Notes: generated by a model from the letters alone, not told the origin. A stretch of 64,000 nucleotides of DNA from CAWAQA01 sp963784065 (GCA_963784065.1 CAWAQA010000007.1:1-64000); one strand, 5' to 3'; shown: positions 41,941 through 51,862, numbered from the stretch's first letter. Numbers and translations: made by a program.

Positions 41941-42118
41941 CCGCCGAGCCGCCAGGCGAAATTGCACGGAGAGCGGGCCGCTGCAGACCTGCCTCCCTCC
42001 GGATCCACCGCCGTATTCACGATTGCAATTGACCGGTGTTCGGCCGTTCTGATACGGTCCGCAACCGCGGTTCCTCTCGTCGTGTCGCTTCCGTTCCCAC
42101 CAGAATCAGGAGGGTAGG

Positions 42119-45000
42119 ATGATGCGTCGTCGAATCCCGTGCGCCGCGGCCCTTGTTTTTTTCGTGTACCTGCTTCCTGCCCGCGGCCGCCTCGGCCCAG
42201 AGTCAAATCACCGGCGTCGTGACCGACGGCAGCGGCGCGGTGCTGCCCGGCGTCACCGTGGAGGCGGCCAGTCCGGCGCTCATCGAGAAGATGCGCGCTG
42301 CCGTCACCGACGATAACGGACGATATGCGATCGTGGGGCTTCGGCCTGGCACCTACACCGTCACCTTCAATCTCACCGGGTTTTCTCCCTTCGTTCGTGA
42401 CCAGATGGCATTGCCGTCCGACTTCACGGCCACCGTCAATGCCGAACTGAACGTCGGAAGCGTCCAGGAGACGGTGACGGTCTCCGGTCAGGCGCCGACC
42501 GTTGACGTGCAGAGCACGCAGCGGACCACCGTGGTGGATCGAGAACTGCTGTCGACGCTGCCGACCGGCCGCACGTTCCAGGCCATCGGCGGTCTCGTCC
42601 CCGGCATCAGGGTGAGCGAGCCGAACGTCGGCGGGGCACGCAGCGCCATCAACCAGCGGCTGGTCGCCTACGGCAGCCTGGCCAAGGACACGACGATCGC
42701 CGTTGACGGGATGAAGGCCAATACAGTCATCGACGGCGGCGACGACCAGGCCGATCACAACGAGGCGATGACGGCGGAAGTGACCGTGCAGACGAGCGGC
42801 CTGAGCGCCGAGGTGGCGCGCGGCGGACCGCACGTGAACCTGATTCCGCGCGAGGGCGGGAACACGTTCAACAGCACGACGTACCTCGGGTACACGGACG
42901 GCGCGTGGCAGAGCGACAACCTCGGCGAGCTGCTGGAGCGCGGCCTGTCCATGCCCGACCGGGTGGACGTCCTCTACTATGCGAACTTCTCGGCTGGTGG
43001 ACCGATCGTCCGCGACAAGCTCTGGATCTTCGGATCGGTGGGCGACGCCGGCAACAACAACATCGTCGCCGACAGCTTCTATCCGGACGGGAGTCCCGGC
43101 ATCTACGACCAGCGCGTCACCAACTACACAGCCCGGCTCACCTCGCAGCTCAACCCCAGGAACAGGCTCACCGGCTACATGGACTACGCGAGGAAGAGCC
43201 TCGGTCACGAATTCACCTCGGGCATCGACGTCGCGACCGCTTCGTGGGCGCGGGTTCCGGTACGCAAGTACACCGCCGCCGTCAAGTGGACCTCGACGCT
43301 GAGCAACAACCTCCTCCTCGAGGCGGGTGTGTTCGCTGTCGACAACGCGCAGGGCCGCCGGTATCACCCGGGCATCAAGCAGGTGCCGGGCACGCCGGCC
43401 TGGTATGCGACGGCGGCGCGGGTGGACCTCGTTCGCGGCACGACGACGACGTCGCCGACCATTCCTGAACGCATGGAGAAGGCGCCGACGCAGCTCATCT
43501 CCTCGGCGCTGTCCTACGTGGCGGGATCGCACACCTTCAAGACGGGCGTGCAGTGGGGACGAGGGCTGTTCCGCCAGCACCAGTTCGGCAGCAACGGCGA
43601 TCTCACGCAGCGCTACCGGGAGGGCGTGCCCGACTCGGTGATCGTCTACAACACGCCGACGCTGGCGCTCGACCGGATGAACGCCGACTTCGGCGTTTTC
43701 GTGCAGGACACGTGGCGCCTCACCAATCGTCTGACGGTGAGCCCCGGCATCCGCTTCGAGTATGTCAACGCCTCGATCGACGCCGGGTCGGCTCCGGTGG
43801 GGCGTTTCGTGCCGGCGCGGCAGTTCCCCGAAATGCACGACCTGCCCAACTGGTTCAACATCGCGCCGCGGTTCGGCGTGGTCTACGACCTGACCGGCGA
43901 CGCACGGACCGCGCTGAAGGGGACGATCAACCGCTACAACCGGAACTTCACGACGGACCTGGCGGCCCGCTACGATCCGCTGTTCCTGCAGAACGACACG
44001 CGCAACTGGTCGGATTGCGACTACGTCCCGGGAACGTCGCGCTGTTCCGGGTTGGTATTCCCCACCAACGGCGACAGCATCGCCCAGGACAACGAAATCG
44101 GGCCGAGCAGCAACCGCACGTTCGGCGCCGCGCCCAACCGGACGTTCGATCCGGACAGCAAGCGGCCGTACGACATGGAATACACGCTGGGTGTTGAACG
44201 CGAGGTCGCCGCGGGCGTGTCGGTCGCCGCCACGTGGTTCAAGCGGGAGTCGGTACAACTTCCAGCAGACGATCAACACGCTGGTCGACATCTCCGACTT
44301 CGCACCTTTCGTCGTGCCAAACCCGCTGACCGGTGAGCCGCTCACCATCTACAATCTCGACCCGGCGAAGCAGGGGCTGGTGGACCTGGTGGATACCACG
44401 GCCGATCGATCGCAGGCGCGCTACTCGTTCACCGGGGTCGAGGTCACCTTCAAGGCACGGCTGCCGTTTGGCGGCAGCATGTTCGGCGGATGGTCCGCCG
44501 GCCAGACGATCAACGTCACGTGCGCGAACCTGTCCGATCCCAACACGCTCTACAACTGTGACCACTCGCAACTCGACATCCCCTTCCGCCACAGCGTGAA
44601 GGTGGCGGGCAGCATCCCGCTGCCCCTTGGTGTGGTGGTCGGGACGTCCGTGGTCAGCAACGCCGGCTCGCTGCTCGGGTCCAACGTCCCGGACCCGACG
44701 TTGGCGGTATTCTGGGCGGTGCCGGCCAACCTGTTCCCGGGCGGACGGACGCAGCCGGTCACCATGCGCCTCGACGAGCCGGGCACCCGCTACCTGGAAC
44801 GCTGGAACCAGATGGACATCAACTTCCGGAGAGCATTCACCGTTGGCAACATGCGGGTCGAACCGGGGGTCGACATCTACAACGTGTTCAACGCCAACCC
44901 CGTGCTCACGGAGAATCAGAACTATGGAACGTCGCTGGGGCGGCCGTTGAAGGTTCTCCAGGCACGCTTGATGCGGCTGACGGCCCAGATCAGTTTCTAG
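42119..45000 (+). CDS. TonB-dependent receptor, Oar-like (two frameshifts)
   Basis: Starts MMRRRIPCAAALVFF after AGGAGGGTAGG. Signal peptide ends near SAQS. Then comes a carboxypeptidase-regulatory domain (GVVTDGSGAVLPGVTVEAASP), plug (VQETVTVSGQAPTVDVQS; LIPREGGNTFNSTTYLG) and barrel ending LMRLTAQISF. One extra base near 42176 joins the signal peptide to the mature part (ctt+c before ctg), and a second near 44254 (tcg+g before tac) links RES to YNFQQT. Apart from these it is open for about 960 codons. It precedes PNLxGxW genes, as the pair at 13-20 kb does. Confidence 0.88.
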
Positions 45001-45029
45001 GGCCGCTCCTTCCGGACTGATACTCGTAG

Positions 45030-45100
45030 GGCGGGTCCTTTGGACCCGCCGGTACGGTTAAAGGACTAATACTCGTAGGGCGGGTCCTTTCGGACCCGCC
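45030..45100. repeat. Direct tandem of a hairpin unit
   Basis: Two copies of the GGGTCC hairpin (45030-45050, 45079-45100), each preceded by GGACTRATACTCGTAGGG, form a direct repeat with a 49-50 base period starting about 17 bases after the receptor stop codon. Confidence 0.8.
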
Positions 45101-45112
45101 TCAGACGTTGAA

Positions 45113-46057
45113 GTGAGGCTCCTGGTGAGAAACAGGATTATCGAACGGATCGTTGCGGCAGCCGCGTGCACGGCGGCCTTGGCGCTGGTGGCGATACCCG
45201 CCGCCAGCCAGGCGCTCTATCCGCGGGATGCCCCGAAGCAGCCGGGCGCGCCGACCTGGGCGCGTGAGCGCGCAAAGCTCCCGCCATTTGATCCGCCGCG
45301 GACGCCGGAGGGAACACCAAACCTGCAGGGACGCTGGGGCGGGCCTGATGGCGGCGATGACATCGAGGAGCACGAGTACGTGGATGTGAGCTCGCCGCCG
45401 GAGGAAACCTATCTCTCCGACCCGCCCGGGGGGAAGCTTCCCTACCAGCCGTGGGCGCTGAAGGTGCAGGCCCAGCATCGAGCGGGGCTGGCGCGAGGCT
45501 GGCCGGGGGAAGGGGAGCGGCTGTACGCCGATCCGCAGACGTTCTGTGTGTACAGCGTCCCGCGCGCGACATATCGGGGCGGGTTCGAGATCGTGCAGCT
45601 CCCGGGCTACGTGATGATTCTGTACGGCTTCAACCACTTCTATCGCTTCATTCCCACCGACGGCCGTCCGCCCGATGCCCCTGCCCACGTCAAGCTGTGG
45701 ATGGGGCACTCGCGCGGGTCCTGGAAAGGCAACACGCTCGTCGTTGACGTCACCAACATCAAGGGCGGGAACTGGCTCGATCAGGTAGGGAATTTCTTCA
45801 GCGACAACGCGCACGTGGTCGAGCGCTTCACCCTCGCCGACGCGAACACGATCGACTACGAGGTCACCGTCGACGATGCGAAGGTGTTTACCAGGCCGTG
45901 GACGATCCGCCTTCCGCTGCGGCGTGTGCGCGTGGCCGCTGGCGACAAGTACACGAATGAGACCTGGGAGAACGCCTGTCACGAGGGGAATCAGGCGACG
46001 GCTCACAATCGAGAGCTCGGGTTCAAGTGGTTCAGGGGGGTCACGCCGCCGAAGTGA
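45113..46057 (+). CDS. Exported PNLxGxW-family protein
   Basis: A 314-residue protein from GTG 45113 (GTG 45125 is an alternative). Signal peptide with CTAALALVAIPAASQ. The family start is EGTPNLQGRWGG, followed by PGGKLPYQPWALK, CVYSVPRATYRGGFEIVQLP, LWMGHSRGSWKGNTLVVDV and DDAKVFTRPWTI. The C-terminus has a CHEGN segment like the longer member at 20997. Role unknown; likely periplasmic. Confidence 0.72.
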   Translation: MRLLVRNRIIERIVAAAACTAALALVAIPAASQALYPRDAPKQPGAPTWARERAKLPPFDPPRTPEGTPNLQGRWGGPDGGDDIEEHEYVDVSSPPEETYLSDPPGGKLPYQPWALKVQAQHRAGLARGWPGEGERLYADPQTFCVYSVPRATYRGGFEIVQLPGYVMILYGFNHFYRFIPTDGRPPDAPAHVKLWMGHSRGSWKGNTLVVDVTNIKGGNWLDQVGNFFSDNAHVVERFTLADANTIDYEVTVDDAKVFTRPWTIRLPLRRVRVAAGDKYTNETWENACHEGNQATAHNRELGFKWFRGVTPPK

Positions 46058-46118
46058 TCCGCGTTGGTGGAAGCAGGTTCAACGGAACGATCGCCGGCGC
46101 AGGCGAGACCGCAATGGA

Positions 46119-46349
46119 AATTCAACGCAGAGGTCGCAGAGGGGCGGAGATCGCAGAGGCACACGCCTTCGACAGGCCGCCAAAGGCGGCTCGGTGTGAT
46201 GCGAGTCCGCGCCAACAAACTTCGTGTGGAAGGTCCGGTTTGTTGGCGCAGACTCGCATCACACCGGGTCGGCCTCATCAGGCCGACCTCGTCGAAGGCG
46301 TCCGCCTCCTCCGCGTCCTTTGCTCCTCCGCGTCCTCCGCGATGTATTC
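46119..46349. repeat. Giant modular imperfect palindrome (about 230 bp)
   Basis: The 5' arm (46119-46220) runs CGCAGAGGTCGCAGAGG, then CGCCTTCGACAGGCCGCC, then TGTGATGCGAGTCCGCGCC and AACAAAC. The 3' arm (46238-46349) is the reverse complement in the same order: GTTTGTTGGCGCAGACTCGCA, GGTCGGCCTCATCAGGCCGACC (itself a small hairpin), GTCGAAGGCG, CTCCGCGTCC. Closest relative is 6342-6625. It fills most of the gap between two PNLxGxW genes. Confidence 0.87.
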
Positions 46350-46383
46350 GTCTCGGCTCTCGAGAGCTTGAGAGGAGGTTGCC

Positions 46384-47196
46384 GTGAAACGATGGTTCGG
46401 TGGCTGGACGATCGTGCTGATCGCCTTGCCCGTGGTTCTCATGCTGGTGCCGATGCCAGGTCCCGCCCAGACGCCGGGGGCGACCTACACGCCGCCGCGC
46501 ACGCGGGACGGACATCCGGACCTGCAGGGTGTCTGGCAGGTCCTCAACACGGCGGCGTGGAACATCGAGGCTCATTCGGCGAGCCTCGGCGCGCCCTCCG
46601 GGCCCGGCGTCGTGGAGGGCGGCGCCATCCCGTATCAGCCCGCCGCGCTCGCGAAGAGACAGGAGAATTTCGCCAGCCGCGCGACGCTCGATCCGGAGAC
46701 GCGATGCTATCTTCCCGGGGTTCCCCGCATCACATACATGCCGCATCCGTTTCGGATCGTGCAGCAGGCCGACAGGGTTACCATCCTTTATGAGTATCTG
46801 CACGCGGTTCGCTATGTCTTCATGAACGGGAACCCGCACCCCGAGGGCCCAATCGACTGGTGGATGGGAGACTCGCGCGGCCGGTGGGAAGGCAACACGC
46901 TCGTTGTGGACGTGATTCACCTGAGCGACAGGACGTGGCTCGACCGCGCTGGCAACTTCCACAGCGAGGCCGCGCACGTCGTCGAACGCTACACGCCCAC
47001 CAGCGCGAATCACATGTTGTACGAGGTCACGATCGAGGACCCGAAGGTGTTCACCCGGCCCTGGAAGATGAGCATGACGCTCTACCGGCGTCAGGGAAAG
47101 AACAGCGACCTGCTGGAATCGGAATACGACTGCTATCCCGACCTGCTCGAGCGGGAATGGGACAATCCCGATTCGACCTTTTTCGAGAAGCACTGA
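46384..47196 (+). CDS. Exported PNLxGxW-family protein
   Basis: A 270-residue protein with signal peptide (IVLIALPVVLMLVPMPGPAQ). Conserved blocks are DGHPDLQGVWQ, PYQPAALAKRQENF, CYLPGVPRITYMPHPFRIV, WWMGDSRGRWEGNTLVVDV and EDPKVFTRPWKM. Closest in layout to the gene at 20105. AGAGGAGG sits close upstream of its GTG/ATG region. The downstream hydrolase gene starts 27 bases later, so both are probably co-transcribed. Confidence 0.75.
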   Translation: MKRWFGGWTIVLIALPVVLMLVPMPGPAQTPGATYTPPRTRDGHPDLQGVWQVLNTAAWNIEAHSASLGAPSGPGVVEGGAIPYQPAALAKRQENFASRATLDPETRCYLPGVPRITYMPHPFRIVQQADRVTILYEYLHAVRYVFMNGNPHPEGPIDWWMGDSRGRWEGNTLVVDVIHLSDRTWLDRAGNFHSEAAHVVERYTPTSANHMLYEVTIEDPKVFTRPWKMSMTLYRRQGKNSDLLESEYDCYPDLLEREWDNPDSTFFEKH

Positions 47197-47223
47197 GACT
47201 GGCCTGAAGGACTGGAGCCTGCC

Positions 47224-49179
47224 ATGCATTTACCTCGCTTTCACGTCATGACGTTGGCCTTGACGCTGGCGCTGCTGCCGGCGGTGACGCATGCCGAGGT
47301 CACGCGCATCGAGATCACGAGCCGTGCGGACGTCCAGAACGGCAGCGCATTCGGACAGACCGGCGCGTACGAGAAGCTCGTGGGCACGGTGTACTTTGCC
47401 CTCGACCCGCGCAACGCCCGCAACAAGGCCATCGTCGACCTCGAGAAGGCGCCGCGAAACGCCAAAGGAGAGGTCGAGTTCTCGGCCGACCTCTCGATCC
47501 TGAAGCCGAAGGACCCATCGCGCGGCAACGGCGTACTGCTCTTCGACATCGTCAACCGTGGCGGCAGCGTGGCGTTGGGGGACCTCAATCGCGCCGACGC
47601 CGACGGCGAGCTTGGTGACGGGTTCCTGATGCGGGAGGGCTATACGGTCGTCGCCGTCGGCTGGCAGTTCGACGTGCCGGCGGACGAGATCGGCCTTGAT
47701 CCACCGGTCGCCAAGGACCATGGCAAGGCCATCCTCGGATCGATCAGCACCTGGTTCATCCCGAATCAGGCGGGCCCCTCCTTCACGTTCGGCGGGACGA
47801 GCGTCTATGCGCCGGTCGATCCCGCCGCCCCAGGTCATCGCCTCACCGTGCGCGAGGGGTTCTACGCCGCGCCGACACCGATTGCGCGCGAGAACTGGGG
47901 CTTCGGGCGGCTGGTTGACGGGAAGGTGACGGGCGATTGGCGGTCCGTCTACTTGAAGACCGGCTTCACGCCGGGACTCACCTATGAGTTGACCTACCAG
48001 ACGACGGATCCGCCGGTGGCTGGCGCCGGCTTCGCCGCCGTCCGCGACCTGGCGTCCGCCTTCAAGCACAACCCCGACGCGCTGGTCAGGGGACGCTACG
48101 CGTACGCCTTCGGCCGATCGCAGACCGGGCGGTTCCTTCGCACCTTCCTCTACGACGGGTTCAACACCGACGAGCGGGAGCGCCAGACCTTCGACGCGCT
48201 CTTCATTCACGTCGCCGGCGGCGCGTTCGGCAGCTTCAACGAGCACTTTGCGCAGCCGAACGACAGCCGGTTCTTCACGACCGTGTTCCCCTATCGCTAC
48301 AAGATGGAGCGGGATCCCGCGACCGGGAAGATGGACGGCCTTGGAGCGCGCGTGCCGCGGGGCGCCGAGCCGAAGATCTTCGTCAGCAACTCATCGACCG
48401 AGTACTGGGGCGCCAGCCGCGTCGCGGCGATGACGCACGTCTCGCTCGACGGCACACAGGATGTCCAGGACGCGGACAACGTCCGCAACTACATGCTGGC
48501 CGGCACGCAGCACGGCGCCGGCCGCCTGCCCGCGGCGCAGACCAACGGACAGCTTCGCGGCAACACCAACGACTACCGCTGGGCGCAGCGCGCGCTCCTC
48601 GTCGCGCTCGACGCCTGGGTGCGCAAAGGCGTGACCCCGCCGGCCAGCCGGCATCCGAGGGTGTCCGATCGCACGCTGGTCGCGCAGCGCGATATCAAGT
48701 TCCCCGAGATTCGCGGCGTCCAGTGGCCGTACGCCGTCCCCGGCGGCTATCGCTCGGACCTCGGCGGCTCGCTAATGAGCCACCCGTTGCCGTTCCTCGT
48801 GCCCCAGGTGGACGCCGACGGCAACGAGATCGGCGGTATCCGCCTGCCGGAGGTTGCCGTGCCGCTGGCGGCGACGACCGGATGGGCGTTCCGCAGCGAA
48901 CGCACGGGATCGCCGAAGCAGCTCATGACCAACACGGGCTCGTATATTCCGTTCGCCTCGACGCGGGCCGAGCGCGAGAAGAACGGCGACCCGCGGCCGT
49001 CGGTCGCCGAGCGGTATTCCGGCCGCGCCGACTATCTCCGCCGCGTCGAGGCCGCCGCCCGTCAGCTTGCAGACGAGCGCTACGTGCTCGCGTCAGACAT
49101 CGCCGCCATCGTGGAGCGCGCGGGACGCCACTGGGACCTGATCGTGCCAACGGGGACATCGAGCCGTGGCGCACGATAG
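47224..49179 (+). CDS. Exported alpha/beta-hydrolase domain protein (Abhydrolase_10-type)
   Basis: A 651-residue protein with signal peptide through THAE. It begins VTRIEITSRADVQNG...FGQTGAYEKLVGTVYFALDP, the standard start of this family, and has GVLLFDIVNRGG, a nucleophile-elbow-like AFGRSQTGRFLRTFLYDGFN, FIHVAGGAFGSFN, and a C-terminal stretch FRSERTGSPKQLMTNTGSYIPF. The Ser in GRSQTG is the likely nucleophile. Substrates are unknown. The frame is unbroken and ends before a set of hairpins. Confidence 0.82.
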   Translation: MHLPRFHVMTLALTLALLPAVTHAEVTRIEITSRADVQNGSAFGQTGAYEKLVGTVYFALDPRNARNKAIVDLEKAPRNAKGEVEFSADLSILKPKDPSRGNGVLLFDIVNRGGSVALGDLNRADADGELGDGFLMREGYTVVAVGWQFDVPADEIGLDPPVAKDHGKAILGSISTWFIPNQAGPSFTFGGTSVYAPVDPAAPGHRLTVREGFYAAPTPIARENWGFGRLVDGKVTGDWRSVYLKTGFTPGLTYELTYQTTDPPVAGAGFAAVRDLASAFKHNPDALVRGRYAYAFGRSQTGRFLRTFLYDGFNTDERERQTFDALFIHVAGGAFGSFNEHFAQPNDSRFFTTVFPYRYKMERDPATGKMDGLGARVPRGAEPKIFVSNSSTEYWGASRVAAMTHVSLDGTQDVQDADNVRNYMLAGTQHGAGRLPAAQTNGQLRGNTNDYRWAQRALLVALDAWVRKGVTPPASRHPRVSDRTLVAQRDIKFPEIRGVQWPYAVPGGYRSDLGGSLMSHPLPFLVPQVDADGNEIGGIRLPEVAVPLAATTGWAFRSERTGSPKQLMTNTGSYIPFASTRAEREKNGDPRPSVAERYSGRADYLRRVEAAARQLADERYVLASDIAAIVERAGRHWDLIVPTGTSSRGAR

Positions 49180-49200
49180 CCAGGTGTGAACACGCGCGGA

Positions 49201-49321
49201 CCTTCCGCCTGAAGGCGGAAGCCACAGCGATGGTCTTCGTAGAGGCCGACCTTCAGGTCGGCCTGCGTTCGCCTGAGGCCGAAGCCGCAATCGATCCGTG
49301 GCTTCCGGCTTCAGCCGGAAG
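49201..49321. repeat. Three short hairpins with an outer inverted repeat
   Basis: cttccgcc/ggcggaag (49201-49222), aggccgacc/ggtcggcct (49242-49264) and cttccggc/gccggaag (49301-49321). GGAAGCCAC after the first and GTGGCTTCC before the third form an outer inverted repeat, the same unit as 22709-22776 with a GCCGACC hairpin inserted. It lies between convergent genes. Confidence 0.8.
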
Positions 49322-49341
49322 GGCGCGCGCAGTACTCGCCG

Positions 49342-49734
49342 CTACTTCGGCAGCTCGTTCAGCAGCGGCACGTCCTTCAGCAGCGGCTCGCGCGGCAGCG
49401 ACAGAATGTAGGCATAGACGTCGGCCGCCTCCGCATCGGATAGCAGCCTGGTGCTGTAGGCCGGCATCTGCAGCGTGCGCGGGGTCCGGATATATAGCGT
49501 GAACTGCTGCTGGGTAAACCGCGCTGGCAGCAGCCGCTGTCCGTTGCCGGTCTGGGCGTTGTAGCCGTGACACGCGTAGCAGCTGTAATCGAGATAGAGT
49601 TGCTTCCCGCGCGTCGCGTCTCCCGTCGTCGCCGGCTTCTGCGCCGCCGTGGCAGCCCCGCCCTGGCCGTGCGCGTCCCCGGCCGCGACCAGGATCGCCG
49701 CGGCCGCAAACGCCATCAGCGAATGTCTCACCAT
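49342..49734 (-). CDS. Small exported cytochrome c
   Basis: A 130-residue protein with signal peptide (LMAFAAAAILVAAGDAHGQG). One haem-binding CXXCH (CYACHGYN, residues about 52-59), and a methionine ligand candidate in LQMPAYSTRLLSDAEAADVYAYIL, the usual class I cytochrome c arrangement. It starts 5 bases after the stop of the ThDP enzyme, so it is co-translated with it. I infer that it accepts electrons in the periplasm, plausibly from a product of its neighbour. Confidence 0.85.
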   Translation of the reverse strand: MVRHSLMAFAAAAILVAAGDAHGQGGAATAAQKPATTGDATRGKQLYLDYSCYACHGYNAQTGNGQRLLPARFTQQQFTLYIRTPRTLQMPAYSTRLLSDAEAADVYAYILSLPREPLLKDVPLLNELPK

Positions 49735-49739
49735 CGTCG

Positions 49740-51620
49740 CTACCGCGGCTGGGTGACGACGTCGAGCAGCACCGGTTCGCCCTTCTTGACACGATCGATG
49801 GCGCGTTTGAGCGCGGGGCCGAGATCCTTCGGGTTCTCGATCGGCCCCTCTGCGTACATCCCGTACGTGTCGGCCATCTTCGCGTAGCTGATATTCGGCT
49901 CGCGGAGCGTCGTGCCGATGTGGGCGTTCCTGCCGCCGCGGTTGCGGGACGCGCACATCTGCTGTACGAACATGACTTCCTGGTGGTAGCCGCGGTTGTT
50001 GTGCATGACCGTCAGCAGCGGGATCTTGTGGTGCACCGCCGTCCAGAGCACGCCGGGCGCATAGTTCAGATCGCCGTCGGTCTGGATGTTGATGGGAAGG
50101 CGTCCGTGCTTCCGCAGCGCGAGCGCGGCGCCGACCGCGGCGGGCGCGCCGTAGCCCATCCCGCCGCCGCCCTGGCCACCGAGGTAGCTGTAGGTCTTGT
50201 TCATGTCCCACAGGCGCAGCGGCCAGCTGCTGAAAAACGAGGCCGGCGACACGAGCGACCAGTCCTCGTTCTTGAGCAGCGGCCACAGTTCGGCGGTGAC
50301 GCGCGCGGTGCTGATCGGGCTCGAGTCCCAGCCGTAGCGCGCCTGTTCGATCGCCTGGTGCCGCGCCTGCAGGTTGGCGTCGGCGTGCCGCTTGCCGCGC
50401 GCCTCGAACAAGGCGCGGCGATCGGGTGTGACGAGCTTCTTCACTTCCTCGATGAGCGCCGGAAGCGTGGCCTCGGGATCGGCGGCTGCGACGAGGTCGG
50501 CCTGTGCCGGGTTGCCGAGCACGTTGAAGTTCGATGTCGGCAGCATCTCCGCCGTGGTGATGCTGATGCGGCGCGGGGCCGGCCCCTGGCTGCCGGCGCC
50601 GAACCCACCGCCGCCGCCCGCCGCCTCGAGCATGAGGACGAGGTCCGGGTTGCCCGCGCCGTTGCCGCCGAGCGGATGCCGCGACGGGAAGTTCACGCGG
50701 TCGCCGCCGACGCTCACCGGAAGCTGCAGCAGCTCCGCCAGCTCCACCATCATCTCGATGCCCGCCTGCGTGCGCACGGCGCGGCCCGCCTGGATACGCG
50801 GGTTCTCGGCGGCGACGAGCATCTTCGCGATCTCGCGCACCGTCCCGAGGTCGGCCGCCGGCGGCGCCGGCATCACGAGCGTCGGCATCGGCGGCCGCCG
50901 CGTGAGCGGATCCTTCTGGATGCGGCTGTCAGCGACGATCAGCACCGGGGCCATCGGCGGCGTCATCATCAGCCGGTAGGCGCGGAACATCCCGTTGCTG
51001 AACTGCTGCAGGTTGTCGGGCTGGTAGTCCCACTTGACATACCCGCGCGCGAGCGCCGCCATGTCGGTGGCATTGTGCGCGGGCACGGCGCCCTCGAGGT
51101 CCACGCCGGCAATCATGAAGATCGGCACGCGGTCGCAGTAGGCGTTGTAGATGGCCATCGACGCGTGCTGGATGCCGATGACGCCGTGGAGGATCGCCCC
51201 CATCGGCTTGCCCTCGGCTTTCGCATAGCCGTGCGCCATCGCGACCGAGGACTCCTCGTGGAGCGCCGTCAGGAGCTCGGGCGTCTTGTTCTCTCCGTAG
51301 TTGATGATCGACTCGTGCAGCGCCTCGAAGCTCGAGCCGGGGTTGGCCGCCACGTACTCGATGCCGAGCGCCCGGATGACGTCAACCATGTAGTCCGACT
51401 GCGGGTTCTCGACGAAGCGCGACGGCTGTACCTGCGGCGGCGGTGTGGCGGTGTCGCGCGAGAGCTGCGACTCGGACGGCGGCGGGGCCGCCGGCGTCTG
51501 CGGCGCTGGCGGCGGCTGCTGTGCGCCGGCGGCCGGCTGCGCGACGAGCGCGGCACCCGCCACCGCGGCGCCCTTGATGAATCGCCTTCGATCGACGGAG
51601 CGTTTGCTCGAAGTAGCCAC
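49740..51620 (-). CDS. Tat-exported thiamine-diphosphate-dependent enzyme
   Basis: A 626-residue protein from GTG 51620 with AGGAGG eight bases upstream; an upstream in-frame start lacks such a site. Tat signal KRSVDRRRFIKGAAVAGAALV, then a proline-rich linker and a full acetolactate-synthase/benzoylformate-decarboxylase fold: VRALGIEYVAANPGSSFEAL, the catalytic-type glutamate in LLTALHEESSVAMAHGYAKA, and the ThDP motif beginning TDGDLNYAPG and ending HNNRGYHQ. ThDP enzymes are normally cytoplasmic. Coupled to a cytochrome c. Substrate unknown; a 2-keto-acid decarboxylation or oxidation is the safest guess. Confidence 0.85.
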   Translation of the reverse strand: MATSSKRSVDRRRFIKGAAVAGAALVAQPAAGAQQPPPAPQTPAAPPPSESQLSRDTATPPPQVQPSRFVENPQSDYMVDVIRALGIEYVAANPGSSFEALHESIINYGENKTPELLTALHEESSVAMAHGYAKAEGKPMGAILHGVIGIQHASMAIYNAYCDRVPIFMIAGVDLEGAVPAHNATDMAALARGYVKWDYQPDNLQQFSNGMFRAYRLMMTPPMAPVLIVADSRIQKDPLTRRPPMPTLVMPAPPAADLGTVREIAKMLVAAENPRIQAGRAVRTQAGIEMMVELAELLQLPVSVGGDRVNFPSRHPLGGNGAGNPDLVLMLEAAGGGGGFGAGSQGPAPRRISITTAEMLPTSNFNVLGNPAQADLVAAADPEATLPALIEEVKKLVTPDRRALFEARGKRHADANLQARHQAIEQARYGWDSSPISTARVTAELWPLLKNEDWSLVSPASFFSSWPLRLWDMNKTYSYLGGQGGGGMGYGAPAAVGAALALRKHGRLPINIQTDGDLNYAPGVLWTAVHHKIPLLTVMHNNRGYHQEVMFVQQMCASRNRGGRNAHIGTTLREPNISYAKMADTYGMYAEGPIENPKDLGPALKRAIDRVKKGEPVLLDVVTQPR

Positions 51621-51698
51621 GGCTCTGCCTCCTGAGTGACCCGGGAAGCCAGCGAGAAACGGCCGGATGGTACCACGTTTGGACGCCGCGCACATTCA

Positions 51699-51859
51699 GC
51701 CACGGAGGCGCACGGAGGCACCCAGGAAATCGCGACGCCTGGGCAGCCGTTCGACGGCCGCCCGCGGCGGCCCCGCGTGGCCGCGCGGCCACACGAGGTC
51801 GGCCTGCGCGCAGGCCGACCGTCGAACGGCCTCGGTGTTCTCCGTGTTCTCCGTGGCGA
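51699..51859. repeat. Long palindrome of the CACGGAGG family
   Basis: Outer arms CCACGGAGGCGCACGGAGG (51699-51718) and CTCCGTGTTCTCCGTGG (about 51838-51856); inner arms GCCGTTCGACGGCCGCC (51746-51763) and GACCGTCGAACGGC (51818-51830); a central ggtcggcctgc/gcaggccgacc hairpin at 51797-51820. It has the same modular plan as 6342 and 46119. It lies directly beside the response-regulator stop, at the border of the second indel-dense block. Confidence 0.85.
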
Positions 51860-51862
51860 TCG

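Noticed and set aside
41937..44348. 803-codon minus-strand frame opposite the fourth TonB receptor
   Set aside because: Same type of antisense shadow, covering the receptor's coding strand.
49920..51635. 571-codon plus-strand frame opposite the ThDP enzyme
   Set aside because: Arg/His/Ala-rich antisense composition without features; the minus strand encodes a recognisable enzyme with a good ribosome site.
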